From contig RECN01000103.1 in the NCBI GenBank assembly GCA_007694005.1, forward strand, positions 1 to 64,000: a DNA stretch of 64,000 bases, in the 5' to 3' direction. Numbering within the stretch: position 1 is the stretch's first letter; every line of letters begins with the position of its first letter. Position numbers and translations under genes: made by a program. This DNA is from Spirochaetaceae bacterium. GTDB taxonomy: Bacteria; Spirochaetota; Spirochaetia; DSM-27196; SKKC01. Positions 9,001 through 16,766 of the stretch are shown piece after piece. The notes below the pieces were generated by a model, which saw only the letters and a list, made by a program, of their open reading frames with translations, did no database searches and had not been told where the DNA came from.

Positions 9001-11114
9001 TTTTACCAGATGGCGGTTCCGAACGAGGCGTCGAAGTGACCGGGTTGCACGAAGAAGCACGGCTGGGCGAGTACGAGCGCTTCGTCGTGTACATCCATAC
9101 CGGGACGGTCCCGGAGGATAAGACGGTGTCCGTCGAGCTCAGCAGTGGTTCCGACGGGCGTAACGCGATTTCCGCCACGTTTAATCTGCCCCCGAGCGCA
9201 AACTGGCAGCGGGTTGAAGTAAATACCTCCACGGGCCGTGTCACCCGCTACTACCGGGAAAACAGCTCGACTGCCGATCTCAAAGCAGAGCAAATCGGGA
9301 CTGCTGAGCTCGACCGGATGACCCCGATACGGCGTACATCCATCAGCCTGTCGTCCTCAGCGGAAGACGACTGGACGGTCTACCTCGATGAACCGCATCT
9401 CGCCGGGAGTCGCAGAGGTCTCGACGGCAGTTTCAGCGCCGATCTGAGCTATCAGGGGCCAGAGCAGTGGTTCGTGTTGCCGGGTGGCGTTCAAGCAGGC
9501 AGGTTCACGTTCGATTTTGCAGGCACGGTAGACGCTTCCCGGGTCGACACAGGCGAAACGCCGGTTCGTGCCGACACGATACGCGTCGACGGGAGTAGCG
9601 GTATCAACCTTGGTACACTACGCGTCGAGCTCGACGCGGACTGGGTGTACGCCCCTCCTTTCGATGAGCAGATTCTGCTTCTCGGCCACGGCATCTCAAC
9701 GGCCTCGCCGTGGCACGGGCTGACCGCATCGGAAACCTACACGCGCAGCATGACTGGAGTCGGAACGACGGTCGAGCAACATCTGCTTTCCTCAGCGCTT
9801 TCGGCTGCCCCCTGGAGTTCGCGTGCATCCGCTTCACGGAGCAGCCGCAATGACCGGTATCAGAAACAGCAGAGCGCATCATTTGCGCACGCCCCGTTTA
9901 CCGGCAGCGTCGGACTCGCACAGGCGGGTCGTCGCGATGCGCTCAATCCCGATACACCCTATTTGCACAGCTGGATGGCGTCGTTCCCCGGTCTGCTCCC
10001 GGCGCAGGATGAGACGGTGACACGAAGAACCTTTGAAGGCCGCTTCGCCCTCAGGCCGACGTTTCAATCAGTATCTCCGTCGCTCGCACTCGACAGCCAG
10101 TGGACGGCCCTGCCTGCAGTCCCGCAGCTTTCTGCGAACTCGGGGGGCAGAATTGAGCTTGGACTTGAAGCCTTCGGGGATTCGGGCGTACGTCTGACCC
10201 CGTTTTACCAGCGCAGGCTCACGCTCACCGAAACGAATCGGTCACTTTCGACCTACCAGGACGACATCGGGGTCGTCGCTGAGTCCCTCGGACCGCAGGA
10301 AAATATCATATACCGGTCGGTTCCGTTTCTCGAGCTCTTTCCAGGCAACGCTTCATCGGTCCTGTCTTATATCGACTCCCGGCGCGCTGCGACGCGCTAC
10401 ACGCCTTCGGCGGGCATAGAGTTCCGGCGACCCTTCGGAACACGCTTGATGGATCTGGTTGTACCGCATTTTTCCTCTGTCGAAGTTGCCCGGGAGTACC
10501 GGGCGGAAGACGACAGCACGGATACCACCGGCAGAATCACCCTCGAATCGCGCGCTCTCGCGGTAAACCTCTTCGGCTCGCTTGGTGCCTATCCTCTCAC
10601 CGACATGTTTCGGACCGATGAATACGAGTCGCGCATACGTGTCCGGCTCGATTACCCCGACCGTCTTCGGGACGTATTCCAGCAAAAGTACCAGGCAGAC
10701 TTCGAATGGAGGGTGTTTCCGTCCAGTTCTACCGAGATCAGCCTTCTGAACGAGACGACGATAGACCGTGGTGTGCGCGAAGGTTTTGAGCATCGCACAC
10801 GGCTTTCCGCCACGCTCGAGCACGACGACAGTGGTTTTGCAGAAGGTATTCGCGTTCCCCTGACCTACGAGCAGTCACGCCTCCGTTCAGAACACGATCT
10901 CGAACTCGTAGTCCGCCGCACGGAAGCACCGACTGCGACTGAGCTGCTCCGAATCACCGCAGGCACACGCCTGCTCGCACTGTACGACAATACGCTCCGC
11001 ATTACGCTCGGAGGGAGAATCGGCTACGAGATAAGTGGAGCATGGACCGACGACCTTCAGACCGTTGAGCGACTCGCCGTTGAGTTGCGACTCGACGGCA
11101 GACTTCGGTTTTAG
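6024..11114 (+). CDS. Very large exported beta-rich protein, probable outer-membrane or surface protein
   Basis: This 1696-residue protein begins with a signal peptide (hydrophobic core near residues 12-30, cleavage likely after KVQA). The body is almost entirely predicted beta strand. It has repeated jelly-roll-like stretches, a DLDGDGVTDRG calcium-loop-like motif near residue 790, and a long C-terminal third of alternating strands ending in LDGRLRF, with the terminal Phe typical of outer-membrane barrels. The size, modular centre and barrel-like end recall giant surface translocon or adhesin proteins such as SprA, but I cannot establish homology. Two smaller barrel genes follow in the same direction. 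Start is the first ATG; there is no strong ribosome-binding site. Confidence 0.75.
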   Translation: MNTFCRTVCLSLRTYIILFLCIGMCGALVKVQADETPGSDIRSASQASLFAYGRPDPRVEVFLDGSWQTGAALQLGLRRVATEDTTGSWTMDQVSLPGFASRTFSNIVDLTLSVRLDDRYYFETVFIDEFDLDSMLFGYDGQNDEFVQRVRIGLGPIAIDQYPGLAAGDAGASVFGIDTRFRGAASITEAMLRFEQTQPDLLRFQGGAELSRSRIPVLEYLRGRRFVLPDRPVSALRVFVEADSGIEAADGRRYRELDLNRDAVVSLSQGTVRLRDPARGRVLATYTTESGAVTGDLETGRDFVVPIDELGVLKSSGLAGAAGRFDATTATLGVARFNGSSDPEVSAGEEFLERIGRRSGRPEQDALFVEIDGSVAALLYELGYFSPFERLDAYAVSRPRDAGEFPDIRFVRRDGAAEFVPDSEPAARFSPEGDELLFGSLDPGNPSARYPFSAYPALYGPAAWPEPGSAAAPFDILLEVTDEVDTIRLPSGVVPGSVEMTRNGIPDSRFDVTAGGRVSLQSPALPQDVLEFRFRTMDDGASSGTIHGAVGSRRQLSERSELAAGLSYTRDLSENPFTERANESVAETTGTLSWRFTGESLQAGAGVHIRARLPDTTGVRRLFDLDAEQIAVPAQPWLSLPGAEPAPALEIRDRDGGEIVAPAADETDRTPWSGSRGRLLFRDYQTEGGFRAFGSDLDPDREYAYEDGSLTGPYVASRPGTDGNDARDRALVLDYELDALDDTGQWVSAQLQFGPDTLTQAPGGMRFRLETAGVDGSVDIYLQLGATAEDLDGDGVTDRGRSALQPALDFTHSDEGITLLAGGLPLPDGRGQAAREDILQRGFLAAEDGNRIVTRRIATDVGSTDNPAKDPYVVLTFSAAEVQRMGIPRAARLVVVRTDDPAPDDEPASGAVLLSDIAFFSRPLSARSIDTSGNTTADPRTVSTTTESDLRLPDGTRLPESSFLVMVHPETAIFRSGTAASTTNRVLAVRADLLPDGGSERGVEVTGLHEEARLGEYERFVVYIHTGTVPEDKTVSVELSSGSDGRNAISATFNLPPSANWQRVEVNTSTGRVTRYYRENSSTADLKAEQIGTAELDRMTPIRRTSISLSSSAEDDWTVYLDEPHLAGSRRGLDGSFSADLSYQGPEQWFVLPGGVQAGRFTFDFAGTVDASRVDTGETPVRADTIRVDGSSGINLGTLRVELDADWVYAPPFDEQILLLGHGISTASPWHGLTASETYTRSMTGVGTTVEQHLLSSALSAAPWSSRASASRSSRNDRYQKQQSASFAHAPFTGSVGLAQAGRRDALNPDTPYLHSWMASFPGLLPAQDETVTRRTFEGRFALRPTFQSVSPSLALDSQWTALPAVPQLSANSGGRIELGLEAFGDSGVRLTPFYQRRLTLTETNRSLSTYQDDIGVVAESLGPQENIIYRSVPFLELFPGNASSVLSYIDSRRAATRYTPSAGIEFRRPFGTRLMDLVVPHFSSVEVAREYRAEDDSTDTTGRITLESRALAVNLFGSLGAYPLTDMFRTDEYESRIRVRLDYPDRLRDVFQQKYQADFEWRVFPSSSTEISLLNETTIDRGVREGFEHRTRLSATLEHDDSGFAEGIRVPLTYEQSRLRSEHDLELVVRRTEAPTATELLRITAGTRLLALYDNTLRITLGGRIGYEISGAWTDDLQTVERLAVELRLDGRLRF

Positions 11115-11196
11115 ATGGTGACGAAAGATAGTATGGTGTAATGGATAAGTATTCGAAACAGGGATATATTCCTGATCACAAACACGGAGGAACGGT

Positions 11197-12645
11197 ATGA
11201 TGAAATCGCGCGTTCGTCGTATATGCGCAAGTTTTTTGAGCACGCTGCTCATCCTGGCGGCGGGGAGTCTGACCGCGCAGGAGAGCCCGGAACCGGCTGC
11301 CGGTGACGAAACCCCGCAGTTCGGATTCGGAGTGAATCTCGGGCTTGGGGTCAGAACCTTCAGGAACCCGGCCTTTCCGGACGATCCGGATGCATCGGAG
11401 TTCATTACCTGGCAAAGCCTGCAACTGAACCCGGATATATCCTTTGGTCAGCTCGGAGTCGGGCTCGATCTGACGCTTAACTATACATTCACCGGCGGCG
11501 AGTTTGGTGATGAGTTTACCCTCAGAGCCGAGGACTGGGTCCCGGACGACGATACGAACTTCTTCGAGCTGTATCTGCCGAAGATACGCTATGTACGCTG
11601 GGCTCAGAAAGGCGATCCGCTGTTTCTCCTTTTTGGACAGATTGACGGCGCCGTCCTCGGTAACGCATTTATAGTCGGTGGGTACACGAACACCCGTTTC
11701 CTGCCTGAGCGGCCCATATTTGGTGCCCAGGTGGACGTCGACGGCTCGCTGTTCAGCTTTCCCTACCTCGGTGTGGAGACCTTCGTATCGAACGTAGCGG
11801 CTTTCGATCTGTTCGGAAGCAGACTGTATGTACGCCCGCTCGCCGATCTCGATGTACCGCTGCTTCCGGCGCTTGAAGTCGGAACGACGGTAGTTACCGA
11901 CCGGGATCCCTGGTATTTCGAACGTCGTGATCCCGACAGCAGCCTGCACGAATCAACGGAAGCGACCAGTCCGGTCACTATCTGGGGTCTCGACCTCAGA
12001 CAGCCTGTTCTGAATACGCCGGTGCTGTCGCTCGCATTGTTTTCGGACGTAGTAAACCAGAACAATAACTGGGGAAGTATGGTCGGATTCGGAGGCCGAA
12101 CGCTCGGTTTCTTAAGCTTCGGTGCGCAGGCGCGTTTCCTCGGAGAAAACTTCATTCCTTCCTACTTCGACGGATCCTACGACCTGTTCAGGCGTTCACG
12201 CTACGAGGTCTACCGTGGAAATGCCACCGTCGAGTCTTACGTCGGGTGGCTTGCCTCACTCGGCTTTTCGTTCCTGCAGGATCAGCTGGTATTCAGCGCA
12301 TCCATGGAAGGGCCCTTTGAAGCACCCATTACCGATGTCGATGGCGACGGTCGCCCGACACCACAGGCCCTTGCCCGCAATCCCATCCTCCGTGGCAGTT
12401 TCCTGATCGGAGACGGGGTCATTCCGGGTATCACTGTCGGGGCAAACTACGAAAAGCGTAATCTCCAGACCATAGGCGACGTTATCAGTCCGGAGGATGC
12501 AGTCATCGGTGCCCGCATAAACTATCGCACCGGTCCTGCCGTCATCTCGCTTACCTATGATCTCACATACGATCCGAATCCGGCGGCAGACCGCAGTCCA
12601 TGGCAGATCAATTCGGGTCTCGAAACATCCATTGCGCTGTTCTAG
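11197..12645 (+). CDS. Putative outer-membrane beta-barrel protein
   Basis: This is a 482-residue protein with a classical signal peptide ending at LTAQ (about residue 30) and a C-terminal Phe (IALF). Short amphipathic strands fill the length, as in porin-like barrels. It is clearly paralogous to the C-terminal half of the next gene: compare LPKIRYVRWAQKGDPLFLLF here with LALKIRYLEFGEQRDPFFLK there, followed in both by a Gly-rich turn. GGAGG lies 6 nt before the ATG, and a second ATG follows immediately. Likely located in the outer membrane; substrate or ligand unknown. Confidence 0.8.
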   Translation: MMKSRVRRICASFLSTLLILAAGSLTAQESPEPAAGDETPQFGFGVNLGLGVRTFRNPAFPDDPDASEFITWQSLQLNPDISFGQLGVGLDLTLNYTFTGGEFGDEFTLRAEDWVPDDDTNFFELYLPKIRYVRWAQKGDPLFLLFGQIDGAVLGNAFIVGGYTNTRFLPERPIFGAQVDVDGSLFSFPYLGVETFVSNVAAFDLFGSRLYVRPLADLDVPLLPALEVGTTVVTDRDPWYFERRDPDSSLHESTEATSPVTIWGLDLRQPVLNTPVLSLALFSDVVNQNNNWGSMVGFGGRTLGFLSFGAQARFLGENFIPSYFDGSYDLFRRSRYEVYRGNATVESYVGWLASLGFSFLQDQLVFSASMEGPFEAPITDVDGDGRPTPQALARNPILRGSFLIGDGVIPGITVGANYEKRNLQTIGDVISPEDAVIGARINYRTGPAVISLTYDLTYDPNPAADRSPWQINSGLETSIALF

Positions 12646-12655
12646 GAGGCAGACT

Positions 12656-14974
12656 ATGAAGGTCCAGAGAATATTATGTTTTGCCATAGCGATTGGCCTG
12701 TTTGCCTTCGCGCTTTCGGCGCAGCAGGCAACTGCAGTCGTTGAGTATTTCGACGATGAGTTCGAGGTGCAGCTCTTTGACGCAGATGGTTTCGAGCTGC
12801 AGGTATTCTCCTTCGGCCAGGAACTGACCGAAGGTTCCCGGGTACGAACCCGGAACTCGAGTCTGGAACTCCGGCTCGTTCCGAACGGGTCGATTATACG
12901 CGTCGCTCCGAACTCGGAGGTCATGATCGACCGGCTTCAGGGAACGACCAACGTAGAAATGACCATGACCAGCGGTCGCCTACGCCACGTCGCCTCACGC
13001 GTGTCGGGCGCCGACTACCGCATGCGGTCAGGAACGGTCACCGCTGGAGTGCGCGGCACCGACTATATCATTTCGGAGAACGAAATCGTCGTGTTCTCAG
13101 GGCTTGTTGATGCTCTTCGAAACGACACGAACGAAGTTGTATCGCTTGCCGCCGGACAGTCTGTCAGCGCGTTAGCCGATGCCTTCACCGCGATAACGCT
13201 TTCGGCGCAGCAGCTGAGCGATCTCGTTTCGGAGAACAGCTTCGAGCAGCTCGCTCCGGAAACGGTCCCTCAGGCCGATGCTCCGGAACCCGAAGACGTC
13301 GTCGCCGACGAGGACGACGACCCGGTCGACGAGGAAACAGCTGACACGACTGATCCCGCAGAACCCGAGCCGACACCGGTCGACGAAGAACCCGCACCGC
13401 AGACGCCACCGGCCCGTGTTGCTCCAACACCGCTTCCGCCGGTCGTAACCCCTGGCGTTGGCTCTCCTAACCCGGGAGTTTCGTCAGAGGACGCCATTAT
13501 GGCCGACTTCCTCGGTGGGCTCGGCAACATACTGTCTATGGAGATAGGCAGCGTGACACTCGACGGTCAGACCTACGCCAAGGCGGTTCTCCAGCCGCGA
13601 CTACAGTTTGGTCGTCTGCGCCTCGGTTTATACCTGCCCATCATCTATCAGAACAATCTGTTCGACCCATCGGACTGGTATCAGCCGCGGGGTAACAATG
13701 AATGGTCTTTTGGAACGGACGCCGAGTTCGCGGGCGAGGACGACGAGGTTCTGCTCCGAGCGCAGGATTTCCTTCGCGACCTCGCTCTGAAAATACGCTA
13801 CCTCGAGTTCGGAGAGCAGCGTGATCCGTTCTTCCTGAAACTTGGTAATCTCGACAATCTGACGCTTGGCCACGGCATACTCATGCGCAACTACGCCAAC
13901 GACAGTGACTTCCCTGCTGTCAGGCGTCTCGGCTTTAACCTCGGCCTCGATGGCGGTGGATCGGGCATTGAGCTTCTGGCAAACGACCTTACCGAACCCT
14001 CAATTTTCGGCGCCCGTCTGTTTGTCCGTCCGCTCGGAGAGTCCGTACCCTTCGCGGTCGGTATATCCGGTATGACGGATATCAGCCCGGCGCGGGAACT
14101 GCCACCTGCAGAAGCAGGCGAAGCGACCGCTCTGACGGCAGCACGCGAAATCAATCCGTATTTCATTAATGTGGCAGCTGATATCGACATTCCCATCGTC
14201 GAGACCGGTCTGTTCAGTGCCGTTCTGTTCGCAGACGTCGGAGGCATGATTCCATTTCTCCGGAACGGGTTTGACGACGGCTCGGGAGCGACTATTGCAG
14301 AAGGCTTTCGCAGTGACACCCTGTTTGTCCCCGACGGTGATTCGATAGTTCTTCGAAACTACGGGATCATGACCGGTATCTTTGGGAACATTGGCCCGGT
14401 GGATTACCGGCTTGACGCACGTAACTCCAACGGTGTGTTTCGGCCGTCTTTCTACGGGCAGAACTACGACCGCATACGCGGCGATCGGGCAGTTGAGCTT
14501 GCGCGCTATCTGCTTGACCCGGATGCCGATGAGTTCAACGAAAGCACCTATGGTATCTACGGAGAGGCAGGAGCAGAGCTGTTCAACGCGGTTCGACTTG
14601 AGGCCGGATATCTGTGGCCATGGAAGATCGCAACCGGGGGCGGACTAGCACCGGCCGATGACGACGAGCTCTATCTGAGCCTGCAGATACAGCCCGATAC
14701 ACTTCCGATGGGCCTCTACGGTGGGGTTTCCTACCGGCGGACCCAGTTCGCTCCGACCCTTCTTGGCCGTGGCGGCTTCGCCAACGCCGGTCTGTTCGAC
14801 GCGAACACCGTATTCACCGGCGAGCTGATCTATCCGGTGGCGCCTATAATGAATGTGGTTGGGGTTACGACCACGACCGTGGCACGAAACGCAGACGGCA
14901 CGATTCGCTACGACGACAACGGACGTCCCGAGACGAACTGGTCGTTTACAATTGAAACCCGGATCGGAATGTAA
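12656..14974 (+). CDS. FecR-domain protein fused to an outer-membrane barrel
   Basis: This is a 772-residue protein with a signal peptide at 1-22. Residues about 45-175 form a FecR domain, including SRVRTRNSSLELRL, SGRLRHVASRV and a VTAGVRGTDYIIS strand. An acidic, proline-rich linker spans about 201-280. The last 490 residues are a barrel-like domain paralogous to the whole preceding protein. FecR domains usually sit in inner-membrane regulators or surface proteins; fusion to a barrel suggests a periplasmic sensing or anchoring module on an outer-membrane protein. The start has GGAGG 6 nt upstream, and only 10 bp separate it from the previous gene. Confidence 0.82.
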   Translation: MKVQRILCFAIAIGLFAFALSAQQATAVVEYFDDEFEVQLFDADGFELQVFSFGQELTEGSRVRTRNSSLELRLVPNGSIIRVAPNSEVMIDRLQGTTNVEMTMTSGRLRHVASRVSGADYRMRSGTVTAGVRGTDYIISENEIVVFSGLVDALRNDTNEVVSLAAGQSVSALADAFTAITLSAQQLSDLVSENSFEQLAPETVPQADAPEPEDVVADEDDDPVDEETADTTDPAEPEPTPVDEEPAPQTPPARVAPTPLPPVVTPGVGSPNPGVSSEDAIMADFLGGLGNILSMEIGSVTLDGQTYAKAVLQPRLQFGRLRLGLYLPIIYQNNLFDPSDWYQPRGNNEWSFGTDAEFAGEDDEVLLRAQDFLRDLALKIRYLEFGEQRDPFFLKLGNLDNLTLGHGILMRNYANDSDFPAVRRLGFNLGLDGGGSGIELLANDLTEPSIFGARLFVRPLGESVPFAVGISGMTDISPARELPPAEAGEATALTAAREINPYFINVAADIDIPIVETGLFSAVLFADVGGMIPFLRNGFDDGSGATIAEGFRSDTLFVPDGDSIVLRNYGIMTGIFGNIGPVDYRLDARNSNGVFRPSFYGQNYDRIRGDRAVELARYLLDPDADEFNESTYGIYGEAGAELFNAVRLEAGYLWPWKIATGGGLAPADDDELYLSLQIQPDTLPMGLYGGVSYRRTQFAPTLLGRGGFANAGLFDANTVFTGELIYPVAPIMNVVGVTTTTVARNADGTIRYDDNGRPETNWSFTIETRIGM

Positions 14975-14988
14975 TAGCATTCCGAGAG

Positions 14989-16758
14989 GTGACACATACA
15001 CACGACACACCAACCGGGAAGGTACAAGTCCTTCCCGGTTCCATATCCGGAAAAATCGCCGCCGGCGAAGTAATCGAACGACCCGCATCAGTGCTCCGGG
15101 AACTTCTCGACAACAGCATTGACGCCGGAGCACGCGAGATTACCGTAGAGCTTGAAGACGGTGGGCTGCAGCGAATCCGGGTAAGCGACAACGGTTGTGG
15201 AATGAGTTCCGACGACGTCGCTCTGTGTGTAAAAACGCACGCAACCAGCAAGATTCGGACGCTTGAAGACCTGAACCACATCGAGACGCTCGGATTCCGG
15301 GGCGAAGCCCTGTCGAGCATAGCGCACGTAGCAAGACTGGAAATCGGCAGCAGGCAGGCTTCCGGAGACGGCGGGCGCATCGTCATTGCGAATGGCACCG
15401 TGCGAGACTCAGGCCCTGCCCTCGGGTCGACCGGAACCGTGGTCGATGTTCAGCAGCTTTTCCACAACCTTCCCGGTCGAAAACGTTTCCTGAAGCGTTC
15501 ATCGACCGAGCGTTCGCTGTGCAAAGCCGTGTTCATAGAGAAAGCACTGGCACATACAGGGATCAGTTTCCGGTTATTTGCTGACACACACGACCCACTC
15601 GTCGTATCCGGCAGCGAATACGCCGAAAGGATCTGCGAAGCCTATCCGGATTTCCCCCGTTTTCTGTTTACTACGTTTACGTATACGGGTGACGCCGCCG
15701 GGTTCGACATAGTCCTGGCTGATCCGAGCATACATCGACGCGACCGGAAAATGATACAGACCTTCGTGAACGGCCGAAGGGTCTGGGAGTACGGCTTTGC
15801 CCAGGCCGTCGAATACGGGACCTCAGACCTGTACCACGGCGGCATCTGGCCGGTGTGCTTCATCTTCATGAACGTGGACCCCTACACCGTGGACTTCAAC
15901 ATTCATCCGGCGAAACGCGAGGCTCGATTTCTCCATCGCGACCGGATACACCACGATATCGTAACTGCCTTGAAAAGGCCTGGCGCACCACATCCGAGTG
16001 GCAGCCCTCCCGTTCAGGATGGTAATACGCGCAACTCGCCCCCTGTAGACTCGCCGAGCCTTTTCCAGGGTTCCCGGTCGGATAATCGGCCATTTATGCA
16101 CCGCGGCGCGGAGATACGCGAACCGTTTCCTTCGGTGCTTGAGCCCGCGCGCCAGATAGCCAGCCCCAGGCCGGAAAACAGCAGACATCCGAATGATATA
16201 CGCTACGTCGGTCGCGTGTTCGAGGTATTTATTGCCGTTGAACGCGAAAAAACCTTGTATCTCATCGATCAGCATGCCGCACACGAACGTCTGCTGTACG
16301 ACAGACTTAGAGCGGACACCCGGTCCCAGGAGCTGCTCATACCGATAGAGTTTACCGTCGAATCCGATGAGGTAGCCCTGCTAATAGACCGCATGGACGC
16401 TGCACGGTCTATTGGAATCGTTCTGGAACACAAAACGGACAACGTGTTTCGTATAACCGCAATTCCGAAGGCGTATTTCGGGAAAGAGAACGACCTCACC
16501 GAGTCGCTCCGGGGGCTTGAACTCGTTTCCGGGGAGTTTGAGCGAAATCTATACTCGAGCATTGCGTGTAAGGCCGCCATCCGGTACGGCGACACGATCG
16601 ATCCGTCGACGGCCTGCGAACTTGCCAGATCAGTCTTTAATCTGGACGAACCGCGCTGTCCCCACGGCCGCCCGCTCTATGTCGCGGTGACCGAAACCGA
16701 GCTTCGGTCCGCCGTAGGTCGTGAGGAACTACGGTCTCGGGCAACCGGGCAGGCGTAA
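14989..16758 (+). CDS. mutL: DNA mismatch repair protein MutL
   Basis: This is a 589-residue MutL with the GHKL ATPase motifs: Glu38 and Asn42 in ELLDNSIDAG, DNGCG at 67-71, and GFRGEAL at 102-108. A low-complexity linker spans roughly 325-400. The C-terminal dimerisation and nuclease domain contains DQHAAHE at 427-433 with Asp438 where many nucleases have Glu, IACKAA around Cys527, and CPHGRP at 557-562. These are hallmarks of MutL homologues that nick DNA, expected in a bacterium without MutH. The start is a GTG lacking a clear ribosome-binding site; no later ATG, GTG or TTG precedes the conserved N-terminus. A perfect hairpin lies in its first codons. Confidence 0.95.
   Translation: MTHTHDTPTGKVQVLPGSISGKIAAGEVIERPASVLRELLDNSIDAGAREITVELEDGGLQRIRVSDNGCGMSSDDVALCVKTHATSKIRTLEDLNHIETLGFRGEALSSIAHVARLEIGSRQASGDGGRIVIANGTVRDSGPALGSTGTVVDVQQLFHNLPGRKRFLKRSSTERSLCKAVFIEKALAHTGISFRLFADTHDPLVVSGSEYAERICEAYPDFPRFLFTTFTYTGDAAGFDIVLADPSIHRRDRKMIQTFVNGRRVWEYGFAQAVEYGTSDLYHGGIWPVCFIFMNVDPYTVDFNIHPAKREARFLHRDRIHHDIVTALKRPGAPHPSGSPPVQDGNTRNSPPVDSPSLFQGSRSDNRPFMHRGAEIREPFPSVLEPARQIASPRPENSRHPNDIRYVGRVFEVFIAVEREKTLYLIDQHAAHERLLYDRLRADTRSQELLIPIEFTVESDEVALLIDRMDAARSIGIVLEHKTDNVFRITAIPKAYFGKENDLTESLRGLELVSGEFERNLYSSIACKAAIRYGDTIDPSTACELARSVFNLDEPRCPHGRPLYVAVTETELRSAVGREELRSRATGQA
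15010..15038 (+). repeat. Perfect 11-bp inverted repeat in the first codons of mutL
   Basis: AACCGGGAAGG, a 7-nt loop (TACAAGT) and CCTTCCCGGTT form a perfect G+C-rich stem starting 22 nt after the GTG start codon of mutL. No T-run follows. If it forms in the mRNA it could slow initiation or early elongation. A smaller stem, GGAATG-TAATAG-CATTCC, lies across the stop of the preceding gene at 14966-14983. Confidence 0.6.
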
Positions 16759-16766
16759 CGCTGAAC

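Noticed and set aside
6024-11114. Assignment as SprA
   Set aside because: The similarity is one of size and general layout only; I could not point to a diagnostic motif.
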